From the NCBI GenBank assembly GCA_950295325.1, contig OX485806.1, positions 46,371,169-46,435,168 on the forward strand: a stretch of DNA of 64,000 nt. The letters are read 5' to 3'. The number at the start of each line of letters is the position of its first letter. Position 1 is the stretch's first letter. Shown here in pieces: positions 11,020 through 22,602 of the stretch. The stretch is from Polytrichum commune. Its lineage: Eukaryota; Streptophyta; Polytrichopsida; Polytrichales; Polytrichaceae. Position numbers and translations under genes: made by a program. The notes beneath the pieces were generated by a model. That model had not been told where the DNA came from. It ran no database searches and saw only the letters and a program-made list of their open reading frames with translations.

Positions 11020-14000
11020 ACACCTGAGAATCATGTGGAGATGGAGGCGCCAATGGCTATGGAGGAACCAAGGCACAAGAGGATTTTTTCGGCAGAAAAG
11101 AGAATGAGGACCCGAAAGACAACTCAATTGACTCTTCCAATGAGGATGAGTGGGATGCAACTGATGACGTATCTAGTAACGGCGAGGATCTAGAAGAGAT
11201 GTTGGGACAAATTCCTCATGATCGCATGGGATCAAATCCCAAGATTGACATTGCTACCACACTACCCTTGTATGAGGACAACATGTTGTCGATGTTGTGC
11301 CCGACTTTACTTATAGTGAATTGTTGCAAGACTCATAGAGTTTCCAACATATTCATGAACAAGCTACTTATGCTCTTGAGCATAAGCATTCTGCGCATGG
11401 GAAATTGCCTACCCAAAACAGAGTACGAGGCACGCAAAATTTTGCATGTCCCAATGGTTGTTGTTTATTTAAGTGTGATTGAAAGGACAAAGAAAAATGT
11501 CAAGTTTGTGAGCATAAGAAATATAGAATGTGCGGTATATTAAGGGTATCGACTTTGAAATTGCGTCATTTCCCACTCATTCCATGGTTGCAAAGAATGT
11601 TTAGCTCAAAAAAATTGTCCAAGTTAAACGTGTGGCATCATTTTCACAAAAGTGAAGATGGAAAGATGAGGCACATAGCTGATTTTCCACAATGGAATTT
11701 TGTGCACACAGATTTGGAACTTGAAGTGGGGAACGATATGTTTGGACGGGATCCATGGGATATCCATCTTGGACTTGCCGTATAGTCAAAGAAAACGCAG
11801 TTTCCAAAGCTTAACTTCGGTTATTGTGTTCAATTACAATTTGCCTCCATGGATGGTAACAATTTTTTTTGTAATGTTATGTCTTTTGATTCCAACAAAA
11901 TTAAGTCTAATCGGCTCAAATTTTGATGTGTTCATACAATCATTGGTAGATGAATTGCAACAACTTTGGAGTTGGGCAGGGGTTTTCACACGGGACGCCA
12001 GAACTTACATGAGGATGTCGCTCTTCAATATGAAGGTTGTTTTGATGTGGACATTACATGATTTTCCAACTTATGAACCTCAACTTCATGTTGGTTGCAG
12101 TCCATTGGGTTTTGGAGCGGCTTAAACCAAGAGAGACGATAATGACAACAAAACTGTTATTGTTTTTGCTTCGAGAAGCAATAACCAAGTTCAACCCGAT
12201 TATTTGACTATGGAATGAGAGGCATTGACCACAGTTTGGCCTGTACATGTCCACAACTTTAGTCATCATGCATGTTGTGGTTTTTTGTTCAATTCACACA
12301 CTGTTTATGAAAAACATACCCAATGTTGGATTATATCTAACGTGCTTCAAGTTTTTGTCGTAGAAGCTTCCAATTTGCCATCTATTGGATGTAATGCACA
12401 TTGAACGGAACATATTCAAAAGCTTGTTAAAATAGCTATTTGGAGCCAAAGACGTTGCATCATCACGTTGAGACATGGGAGAACAGAGAATACAAGTGCA
12501 CTTGTGGATTCAAGGAGGGCCGATAGTAGGTGGAAATTACTTTAAGCCTCCGGTGTTGTATATGCTCACCAAAGATGAACAAAAAAAATTTTAGAGCAAT
12601 TGGATGCTATATCACTACTGACGGGTTATTGCAGGCCAATGAAGAAGCACATCATGAAGAATAGAATTGGTAACATGAAGTCACATGACTTTCCTATTTT
12701 TTTCAATTTATATTTCCTTTTGTTTGAAACATTTTTTGGACTCTGGGCCTCAACATGCCATAATTTGGTTGGCCAGGTTATTCACAATGATCTGCAAAAA
12801 AATGATAAATGTCACATAATTAGAGCGTCTCCAACATTATGCAATAGAAACCATGTGCTTGATGGAGATTTGGTTTCCTCCTTCATATTCTGACATTATG
12901 GTCCATTTGCCAATCCACCTTGTTAAGCAGGTGAAGATGTGTGGACCAATTGCTAATGCTTGGTGCTATCCAATAGAGAGACATTTGAATGTTTTGACAA
13001 ATATATCCAAAATAAGGCACATCCCAAAGGTGCCATTGCGAATGCTTATATGTATGATGAAGCATTAGGATTCTGCATCGAGTACTTGAACCTGTATCCT
13101 CACACACGACAAAAAATTTGGACGAGGAGGAGGAGCTAGGCGATTGTGGAGAATTGTTGGAAGGAAAAACCTTGAACTGAGAACTAACCAACAAAAAGTG
13201 ACGAGGAATCCATTATTGGATTATTAGGAAATAAAAAACAACTAGACAACCTTGGAGGCAAGTTGTTTGTAACCCTTAGTATGAATAATATGTATCAAGC
13301 AAAGTTTGGGTGGCAGCCAACTCTAATGTTTGCATGTTGCACTCAACACTAAATTTATTTTAGTTGTTTCTGTTGGAGAGAGTAACAGGCACTTGCCGAG
13401 GAGCTTGAGGCGGAAAGGGAAACCTTCAGAAGGGATGCTGCATCAAGGGGACTTCCTCGAAGAACGCAATATCTATATCCAAAAAACTTATTGCATGATC
13501 TGTCAGACTTTGTAAAGTGGTTGCCCCAGTACACAACCCAATTGGTAAATACTTACAGTTCAAGCAACGCCGACATTGAATTACTGCGGCTATTGGCTTT
13601 CCCCTCGAGGCAAACGGAGATTTACCAACAAATGTGGGCCTATGGGAATCATTATAGGATGGAGAATGAAGGAATCGAATTTGGATTCATCATGCAAGAT
13701 TATGGCATCGCCAATATACTTGGAGCAAAGAAAGGATGGAGTGCAGGGGTGAGCATGTTAGGAGTCTTGAAAGAGATTATCATTGTAAGGTACTCGGCCC
13801 AACGGAGAGTTGAATTTTATGGATCCTGGTTCTGAATGAACATGGGCCACGGTCATCAACAAAGTTAGACCAATATGGCTTCACCATGGTATGTTACAAT
13901 GATCGAATTGCATACAACAGGGAACCGTATGTATGGCCGGCAACGGTCCGCCAGGTACTCCAGCTAGTGACCATAATTGGTTGCATATAGGATAGTGGTA

Positions 14001-14420
14001 TTGTTTGTCGCAATGTGTTGCAATATATGTAGCAATGAAGGTTTTGCTTAATTGTTCTCAAGGGATACAATGATGTGGTGGCAATTTGCAAACATGGAAT
14101 ACGTGTTATCATCCCAGATTGGCAACATCTTGGGTGGCGCGTTGTCCTTCAGAAGGAGCTGCGATCTAGGATAATATTGGATAACAATGACGAATAGATA
14201 TTGGGGATATTGAGAGAATTGATTGGCTTGCAATTGCTGGATATGAATTTAGTAGAATTATGCCCAAATTTGAGCCATGCCAAGGAAAGAGTTCCAGTAG
14301 AGATTGCCAGGTTGAATGCATTGGTCAAGGGTGAGAGACACCAAGAAGACGAACATGGAAGAGCCCGGGGAAAAAGGGGAAGGGGAAGCAACAGGAGAAG
14401 GCTTCCCCAGAGGAATTAGA
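11020..14420 (+). pseudogene. CACTA (En/Spm, TNP2-type) transposase, decayed
   Basis: Pieces in shifting plus-strand frames follow the order of a plant TNP2-type transposase. An acidic leader (about 11100-11200) precedes NCCKTHRVSN and LPKTEYEARKIL (about 11320-11440). The Transposase_21 core follows, with FPLIPWLQRMFSSKKLSK (about 11571-11623), VWHHFHKSEDGKMRHIADFP (to about 11690) and DPWDIHLGLAVDG. Then come NYNLPPWM, FDVFIQSLVDELQQLW and LWTLHDFPTY-like segments (11830-12080). The middle has KSHDFPIF (about 12680), FPPSYSDIMVHLPIHL and WCYPIERHL (12870-12985). A DUF4216-like tail has MLGVLKEIIIVRYSAQRRVEF (about 13757-13820). The reading is broken by several frameshifts and stops, so it is non-functional. 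Function in the family is cut-and-paste transposition of CACTA elements. Confidence 0.85.
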
Positions 14421-14869
14421 ACTAATCCACAATAGTGGACCAGGAAAAATTGGCTAGTGAACATCGGTGAGTAGCAGTAGACTCTATGTATGTAGCTTCC
14501 GTTATGTGGTTTTTTTGTGTTAGAATATGGGTGGTCAAGTATTGTGAGCAAAGAATTTCAAATTGGCCATTTGAAGAGGTCCTGAAATCTATTCTAAAAA
14601 CTTTTTGCAAGACTTTCTGGTTGCAGCTTGTGTGCACCGCCTTCTTAGCTGTAACGAAGCTTTCGATGACGCGTGTCGGCCAATTCTTAATCCAGAGAAT
14701 TGTGGAGTACAGTGAGGGGACCATTGCATTTGCACAACAAGGCTACACTCTTGCCCTCTTAGCAACCTAGTGCCAGATTGTGGGGGTTGTGTGCACTTCT
14801 CTATGCCAATTCTTGAATATGGTGCATTGTAACCTTTTTTTTTGTGCCAAACCAAAGCTCTTGTTCCGC

Positions 14870-15410
14870 TTTTAAGTCTGCAGTTTGCATCTCAAGCCAA
14901 TACATCGTGGTGTTCATTGTTGATGTAGTCCATGGGATCGTAACGTAGGATTACTAATGGGTTTATTCCCCGTGTGTATAAGAGCTATACTTATGGTTCT
15001 ACTTCAGTCACATATTTCGCTAGTGTGGTTATGCTCCGATGTGGGAGTTGAATGTGCAGGCTGCGTGGAAGAGGAGGTTGGGTAGCGTTCTAGCGTTCCA
15101 ATTTTTTCTCCATTTGTTGGATTTTTGGTGTGCCTTTTGGATATGAGGATCTATGTGGAAGACTTGGGTGATGCTGCCGTGGATGACATCGTAGCTTATT
15201 GAATGTACAGGTCTCCATCACATTCACAAAAAATCTTGCTTTTAGATTTCAGACGAAAATGTGTGGATGTCAAGTACCACCCAGAGTATTGGCCAAACCT
15301 TCAGACCAATCTCGCTTTTGAGAAAATTATATTTGCAAACATAGAGAGTCGGTGCTCGTGCAATAGGTACTTAAGGAACTCATTCCATGATATTGAAATG
15401 CCTTGATAAA
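14870..15410 (+). repeat. copy 2 of the dispersed block at 5195-6125
   Basis: Same landmarks and orientation as the block at 5195-6125, but shorter because the central part of that copy is missing here. It lies just 3' of the CACTA transposase remains, which suggests it is 3' non-coding sequence of that element. Confidence 0.55.
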
Positions 15411-16409
15411 TACTAAGTTATAGAAGAGTTGTTTATGTTTGTGGGATTAAGCATTACTATCATGTGAATTGTTGGTGTTGGCATTGTCTCTTTGGGTTTT
15501 TGTAATGTAGTCTTGCTTTCTCGGTGTCTATGGGAGTCCTTATTTTATTTGTCATCCTTTATGATGTGTAGGGAACATACAATGTCCGCCTCCAACATGT
15601 GGAGGAATACTCTGTTGGGAAGATTGGAAGCGGTGCCGGTGGCAGGCACGGGATTCAGACTGAGGTTGTTCAAAAATAGTTGGAGATGGTTTCCAAACTG
15701 ATTAGGGATTTGGAATTGGGGATGGCAAGAATTTTTGGTGGCATATGGTACTTTTCGGCACCGTGGTAGCTTTTTTTATGCCACTTGTAAGGGTCAAGAT
15801 TGCTTATTCAGTCATCCCAATGCACTCCACGTTGTTTATGTTCGGTATATTTTTCCATCTTGACATTTATACACTGTACATATTGTGAGGATTGTTCTTT
15901 AATCTGGCCCAGGATTCTTTTGTCAAGTGGTAGTAGTTGCAACATTACATCTATAATGTGTACAGTTTTTGAAAAAAATTGAAAAAAATTGTTGGGTATG
16001 CATTTAGTGTTGATGACACTACAAGGGTTGTTTACAATCAATATTGAGGAAGACAAAAAGTGTTGGTGACACTGAATGCAATATTTAGTGTAGCCACATT
16101 CTTGTTTGAAATAACTGTAATTCTGGCACAATGTTTAGAGCTTGAAAACCTTTGGAATGTATGTTGTAAAGTTCCTCAACAGCTTTTCACGTGTGTGTTA
16201 CATCTATGCATGAAACATTTAACCAAAGAATCCATGGCAAATTTCCATCCATGTAACCACCCACCTTGATTTCAAAGAAGCTTTTCACATCCTCTTGCTC
16301 AAGTCCACTAGTACATGTGTTAAGGGCCTGTAAGGCGCATAGTGCCTTACTCTTTGCGCATTCTGTAAACCACACTCTATAAACGAAATAAATTGAATTT
16401 GAGAGACTC
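15411..16409. other. non-coding, nothing recognised
   Basis: There is no supported gene. CACTACAAGGG at 16017 and TTTAGTG at 16003-16009 look like CACTA-type ends, but no matching partner or 3-bp target duplication was found, so no terminus is claimed. Confidence 0.3.
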
Positions 16410-16690
16410 TCGATTTCAAATAGCATTCGCAATCAAATTTGAACAACACTCGATTTCGGGTGACAGTTGAATTTGAGTGTCAGTCGATTTCTCTATGCAG
16501 TTCAATTTGAGCGACACATGTATTTGGGTGAGAGTGGAATTTGGGCGGCACTAGATTTCGGTGGCAGTTGGAATCGAGTGACAATTGATTTTGGGTGGCA
16601 GTGGAATTCGAGCGGCACCCGATGTCGGGTGACAGTTGAACTTCAATGACACTAAATTTTGGATGGCATTTGAATTTGGGTGATGACTAA
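16410..16690 (+). repeat. 34-bp degenerate minisatellite, about seven units
   Basis: Seven or more units of 33-35 bp follow the pattern GATTTCGGGTGACAGT then TGAATTTGAGTGRCACTA. Each unit is itself two diverged ~17-bp halves. The 34-bp period is not a codon multiple, so it is not coding. Confidence 0.75.
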
Positions 16691-17517
16691 ATATGACCGA
16701 CAGACGACTGTGAATTGACAATCCGGGTGACTGTTGAGTCCCATCTTCCATGTAATTCCAAATGCAACAAATCTCAATATGTGCATGAATGAATTGAGGC
16801 ACAAACACATGGTATGACATCGGGCAGCCAGCTATAAACATTTACAAAAGACATCGATGTGCAACATGTATATAAGTTATGTGATGATCAAATTTATCTA
16901 ATTGCAGAAGATAGTAAATGCATATTACTAGCTAGCTGATAGATCAACAAGTGCATGAATTTGTAATGCAAATTATGGATTCACGTGAGAATTCCCTATA
17001 AATTAAACCATGAATATTGCATAATTAGTGTACACACATAATTTTGGGGAACAATTAATTGCATGCATGTGCTTATAGAAGGATTGGGAAATTCATCAAT
17101 GAATACAAAAGTAGTTGGAAACTCGAATTACAATGACTCAAAATTGGAAATTAGTACAAAAAGAAACCCCTGCAAAATAGTGGTCAAAAGAACCGCAATG
17201 GGAAAATGACTACGGTTTTTTTTTTGCCATGATTTCTACCAGTGATGGTTTTCCATTGTCAAGCCACCCCTTGATCGCACGGGGGTGATGCCAAGTCCCA
17301 CCCAACTCAGTTTTCACTTTATTCTTTCAAGACATGGGTTTATGATTTCCATGCGCCAACTCTAGTTAGCTCGTGGGTTGCATTTTTATGAGACCGCGTT
17401 ACCACCTTGCCCTCGCTTGGACAAGCCTATGGCTAAGAGTTTTCTTAGTTTTATCCAAGCCCCCTTCAAGCCATGGTCCCCAATTATTCGGCCTACCTAA
17501 CATAGTTTTGCATGTCA
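16691..17517. other. non-coding, nothing recognised
   Basis: AT-rich sequence without a gene-like frame; it abuts the LTR copy beginning at 17518. Confidence 0.35.
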
Positions 17518-18449
17518 TGTCGCGCACCTTTCCATGAAGAATGCCCACACCACCATGGGCATAAAGGGGACTTTGGAGTGATGCCCGAGACTTGTAGCGC
17601 CATAGGTGAGAGGGCCCAAATGATGGGTGAGGGCCCCGGGGGTTGAGAATGCTTCCCACCCACGAAGACTTGAATTCACGAGGGTAAGGCCATGAGCATT
17701 GAATAGCTTATGGCATTTGGATTCTAAAGTGCTCAAAAACTTCTTATTAAGAGGTGTGAGCTAGGAAATATGGCAATTTGAGTGGGGCATTACATAGGGA
17801 GAGCGTCGTGGGACAATAATGACATGGGAGTGGCACCCGAGATTGCCAAGGTTAGAATAGTCATAACTTGCAGAATACTTGTCTCAATGAGGCAAGCAAA
17901 GGGTCCATTGGCATCCAGCAAAGAGTTGATGTTGATAGAATGGTTGCTTGATAACATCAAAAATAATACACTAAACCTATGATGGTCTAAAGTTGTTGGG
18001 GGCTTTTAGCCTCAACAACTAAGGGAAAATGTTTACTTGGCCCCAACTCAGAGTAGGGGGACAAAAGGCTACTTGATGATGGGGTAGAGGCCCTTTCCAA
18101 AGTCCTAGAGGCTTATATGGATGAGGCCGCATTGTTGACCAACCCCACTCAAAGCATACTTGGCAACTATGCTTTGGGTTGTTATAGTGTTGCTTTGGCA
18201 ACACGATGATCAACTCAAGATCGGACTTTCATGGATGAAAGTCCACATGTAGCCATTGGCTTCCTACTAAGGGGAGAGTCCCAAATGCATGGGTAGGAGG
18301 GTTGGTTACCAAACCATGAGCTTGGAGGTCCGTGGTATGAGGAGCTAACCATGCATGTGTGTGGGATGTCTCGGTTAGCACTCGTGACATTTGCTAGAGT
18401 TGTGAAGCGGTCAAGATAAGTTAAAGGAACCTAGCAAAGGTTGTGAAAT
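17518..18449 (+). mobile_element. solo LTR, family A
   Basis: About 930 bp. It starts TGTCGCGCACC and ends near CTAGCAAAGGTTGTGAAA. It is homologous in inverted orientation to 8730-9699 and 9889-10862. No primer-binding site follows and no purine tract precedes it, so it looks solitary. No target duplication was detected. Confidence 0.65.
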
Positions 18450-20125
18450 ATCTATTCCTATTTTGATATTAACCAAACACAAATACAAGATTAAGACCTC
18501 ATTTGACATTTTATGTTGCACCACTTAAGTTGAACTTTATTGCCTCAAATCAAAGAACAAATACATGTTGTAGAGGACATTGCCTCCAAGCCTAACGGAG
18601 ATTGATGTCCTCACCAATGCCTACGTATTTTTGCCTCCATGGATCCTATAATTCATTATTACATTACTTACGCTTCAATTTTTTTCCAGTCTTTGGTAAC
18701 TTGGTGGTAACTAGGGACATCTATTTCGAGGATTTGTTTCCTAAAAGTGCAGTGCATGCCAATGCCCCCGAAATAGGCAACTCACTAGCAGTGGGTTGTA
18801 AAAGAACCTTTTTTAAGGCCTAGAGTATCTACAAGCGTTGATTCCAAAACATGGCCTATTATAACAACTACACAAGCGTTGAAACAACCCTGTCTTGATA
18901 GAATGCACTCTATCACTTGTACACATTGATATAAAGGCAATCGTGTTGATAACTCTCCATGTTACTTGTAGTGATTGTTCAAATAATCTGTATTGAGTGA
19001 GGTGAGGAACATATACAATGAGCAACTTGGATGAGAGAATAAAAATTAAACCATTTAAGTAAAGGAGTGGTGTAGTAACAGGGGTGGTACGCAACCACAA
19101 GGGAGATATGAGATCATCCCTGCAGTTACCATTTAAATACCCTCATTAGCTTGCTAAACCTGATTGGGATCCCTGAGGATGAAGAACAAAGTATGAATGC
19201 AAACATCTTTCAACAAACCCATTGTGACAATCTCGGAGTTTGAGGCCCATGATTGATTCAGTAGGGACTAAGTTTGATACAACAAAGAGAAGGAAAAAAA
19301 AGTTGGAGACACTGAGGACAAAGAATGGAGTAGTTGCAATTCTTTGAGAGTGCTTCAACAAACTGCTTTGGTGCCTAAGGTTTGAGATAAACGGATATGT
19401 AATCAAATTCTGAGTGAACTAAAATTCAATTATCCAAGAAGCACTATGGGATCATCCATTTTGGATTTGCTAGGAGTCCACATCGGGTTTTGTACCCAAA
19501 ATCTATAGATTGAGTTGGTACCAAAATCTAGGGACTGAGTTGTTTTGAATTTGTTGATCGAGTTTGTGACAAAGCCTGTAGATTGAGCATGTACCAGAGA
19601 TTGAGTTCGTAACTTCTACCAAAGACTGAATTATATCTTACAGTAAATACTGAAATATTTCCTACACCAAAGATTGAATTGTCTTGTGTTGAGGACCAAG
19701 AGGTTGTCAAAGAGCAACAAGGATACCACCCTCTGAGTCTCTTGAGAAGGCCAAAAAATCCTAGAATGAGACCTGGATTGTGCATGTGCAACATGGTGTG
19801 CTGATTCGGAGTTGCAAATCTAAAAAAAACAAAAAAACGCAAAATTTTACATCCTCCATATATCATAATGCACATAAACATTGGAATGCATTAGATTGGT
19901 ACATAGGAAAGCTAAGACATGAGCGATGAGTTGGAATTTGTGAGCAACAGGCATAAAATTGGAAATTCCCATAGGTATAAGGATCATATAAGATATTTTA
20001 ACCCATATTATTTGATTATTGCCATGTTTGTGAAAAACAATCTATTGTCATGGAATACCATAACATTAATGATGAACTGATGTATTTTATTATGATGTGT
20101 TGGAAATATACTAAGCCTACTCACA
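18450..20125. other. non-coding, nothing recognised
   Basis: There are only short ORFs. 19500-19690 contains loosely repeated GATTGAGTT / GACTGAGTT phrases with ACCAAAATCT or ACCAAAGA, too degenerate to define units. Confidence 0.3.
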
Positions 20126-20129
20126 TTAG

Positions 20130-20680
20130 GATAAATCCATCTATGTTCAGATACCTATTGTTTTGAAACATTATTATGAAGACATGACCGCCATGACTAC
20201 TCATGTTCAACCTCACCGACAAGCTCCAATAGATGCATGACTTCGTTGTATGTATGCGTTGGAGCATGAATGAACTTGTTGTTCTCATAATCCAATTTGC
20301 AAAGAAACTTGAACACATAATAAAAGTGTTTGTAGGACACCTACAACATTTTCTCCCCCAAAAAACCTGATGACATTTTAGTGAAGTCCGCACATGTGTA
20401 TTGAGGGATATCTCCAATTATTACATGGTAAGACGTGTCCTCTTTGGAGATGATGTTGATGATCACTCCAAATCCTACATATGGAATGGCAATGACAACA
20501 TAGTATCCATCCATGAGTAAAGCACTCTTCCATGTGTATTTGTTATCCATTGACGATATTGTTGGATTCCAACACACCGCCATTAACATTTTGGAAGTTG
20601 GGTGGACATTAAGGTTTGGTGGCTCACAAAAATGTGGCGACGTGTAAATAGTGTTGCAATTGTTGAAAGTTCACAATGAG
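20130..20680 (-). pseudogene. SWIM-type transposase, C-terminal fragment
   Basis: Minus-strand frames match the C-terminus of the transposase at 40001-43954. Shared segments are MDGYYVV, GFGVIINI followed by SKEDTSYHVIIGDIP, and DFTKMSS, then HAPTHTYNEVMHL. The SWIM motif is damaged: the first Cys of C-x-C is Tyr (QYTCADF), and a frame change follows near 20350. The N-terminal and DDE parts are absent. No methyltransferase-like sequence lies beside it. It is a truncated relative of the large element further right. Confidence 0.75.
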
Positions 20681-20974
20681 GCACAAGTGCATCCCTCTAT
20701 GTTAAAGGATATTTTAATTTAAACCTGGTAGAATTGGGCATTAATTGCTAACCCTATTTGTTTTCCCTCCTATTCCTCCACCAAACTATGATTTTGACAC
20801 ATTTTTGGGTGACACTACCACTACTATGTCTACCATCGACTCATAGGCCCCCACACCTAATGGTGGTGAGGCCAGTCGACAACTCCCACCAATAGGGTCC
20901 AACTTTTTAGTTATTTTGACAGTCGCAACAATTGGGTTTATTTGTCTTGCCACTTGGTCGTTTGTTATCACAAT

Positions 20975-21652
20975 CGTCGTTAGTTCCCCTTAACTAAATT
21001 GGTCATTTTTTAATTCTAGCAAGGGTCACAAACGTTAAGCCTTCACATTCCGCCATGCGAATGGTTAACTCCCCATATCGCAGACCTCTTAGTTCATAAG
21101 AGGGGGACCAACCCTCCTACACTTGGATTTGGGACTCACCCTTTAATTGGCAACCAGTGGTAAGATGTGGACTTCTTCCTATGGAAGTCCAATCTTAAGT
21201 TGATCATCGCGTTGCCGGAGCAACACTATAACAACCCAAACTATACTAGACAACTATGCCCCCACAATGGGCCAATGCCCGTGGAGGCCGTGCCATTTGG
21301 CCTTGGTTGGGTTCGGCGGCCACATCGCCTCACCCATATGAGCCTCTAGGACTTTTGGCAAGGCCTCTACCCCACCGTCAAGAAACATTTTGTTTTTACC
21401 AAGAGTTGGGGCCAAGTAGACATTTTTTCTTAGCCATTGGGGCTAGAAGCCTCCAACAGCTTCAAACCATCATAACTTCATTGTATGATGTGTGATACTA
21501 ACAAGCAGCCACTCCATGGTCATTTACGCTTCATGTAGATACCAATGGATTTCTCACTTGCTCCATTCAAGCAAGTATTGATGAAGTTATGACTATTCAA
21601 ATCTTGGCAGATTCGGGAACCACTTCCAAGACATTGTTGTACCATGGCGCTA
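20975..21652 (-). mobile_element. truncated LTR, family A
   Basis: About 680 bp homologous to the first two thirds (plus-strand reading) of 8730-9699, with the GTTGATCATCGCGTTGCCGG landmark near 21200. It stops abruptly where the next copy begins (21653), so the second copy probably inserted into this one. Confidence 0.6.
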
Positions 21653-22602
21653 TGTCGCAACCCTTGTTAGTTTCCTTAACAATCTTGCCAATTTTTTTTT
21701 AAAGCAAAGGTTACGAGTGCTAACCCTTCGCATTCCGCCATGCTAATGGTTAGTTCCTCCTACCCCGGACCTTATAATTCATAGGAGGGGAACCAACCCT
21801 CCTACTTTGCTTTCGGGACTCACCCACTAATCGGTAACCCATTTCTTCGATGTGGATTTCCATCCATGGACGTCCAATCCTATGTTGATCATCGCGTTGC
21901 CGGAGCAACACTACAACAACCCGAAGCATACTAGGCAACTATGGCCTCACATTGGGCCAAAGCCCATGAAGGCCATGCCGTTCGGCCTCGGGTGGGTGAG
22001 GCCACACCACCTCACCCACATAAGCCTCTAGGACTCTACGCGGGGCCCCTACCCCACCATCAAGAAACCTCTTGTCTCTCTACCAAGAGTTGGGGCCAAG
22101 TAGACATTTTCCCTTAGCCGCTGGGCCTAGAAGCCCCTAGCAGCTTCAGACCATCATTTCTTCCTTGTATGATGTCCGATACTAACAAGCAACCACTTCA
22201 TCTTCATCTATGCTTCACGTAGATGCCGATGGACTCCTTACTTGCTCCATTTAGATAAATTTTGACGCAGTTATGCCCGTTTGAACCTTGGCAGTTCCGG
22301 GAATCACTCCCAGGCACTGTTGTATCAGGGCGCCCCACTCAAATTGCCATAACTCCTAGCTCACACCTCCGATTGAGGTGTTCTTGAGCATTCTAGAATC
22401 ACCACGCCATGAGCTACGCATAGATCATGGCCTTACCCTCGTGTCTCCTAGTCTCCGTGGGTGGGAGGCGTTCCCAACGCCCGGGCCCCTCATCCACACT
22501 ATGATCAATTGGGCCCTTTCACCAACGGTGCCACAAGTCTCGGGTGTCTTTCCGGGGTCTCCCTTGGTGTTTCGGGCACTCCTCATGGAGAGGTGTGCAA
22601 CA
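21653..22602 (-). mobile_element. LTR, family A
   Basis: About 950 bp. Plus-strand reading begins TGTCGCAACCC and ends GGTGTGCAACA. It has all the family landmarks. It lies directly against the truncated copy to its left. Confidence 0.65.

Noticed and set aside
15990-16030. CACTACAAGGG and TTTAGTG as CACTA termini
   Set aside because: No matching inverted partner or 3-bp target duplication could be found by eye.
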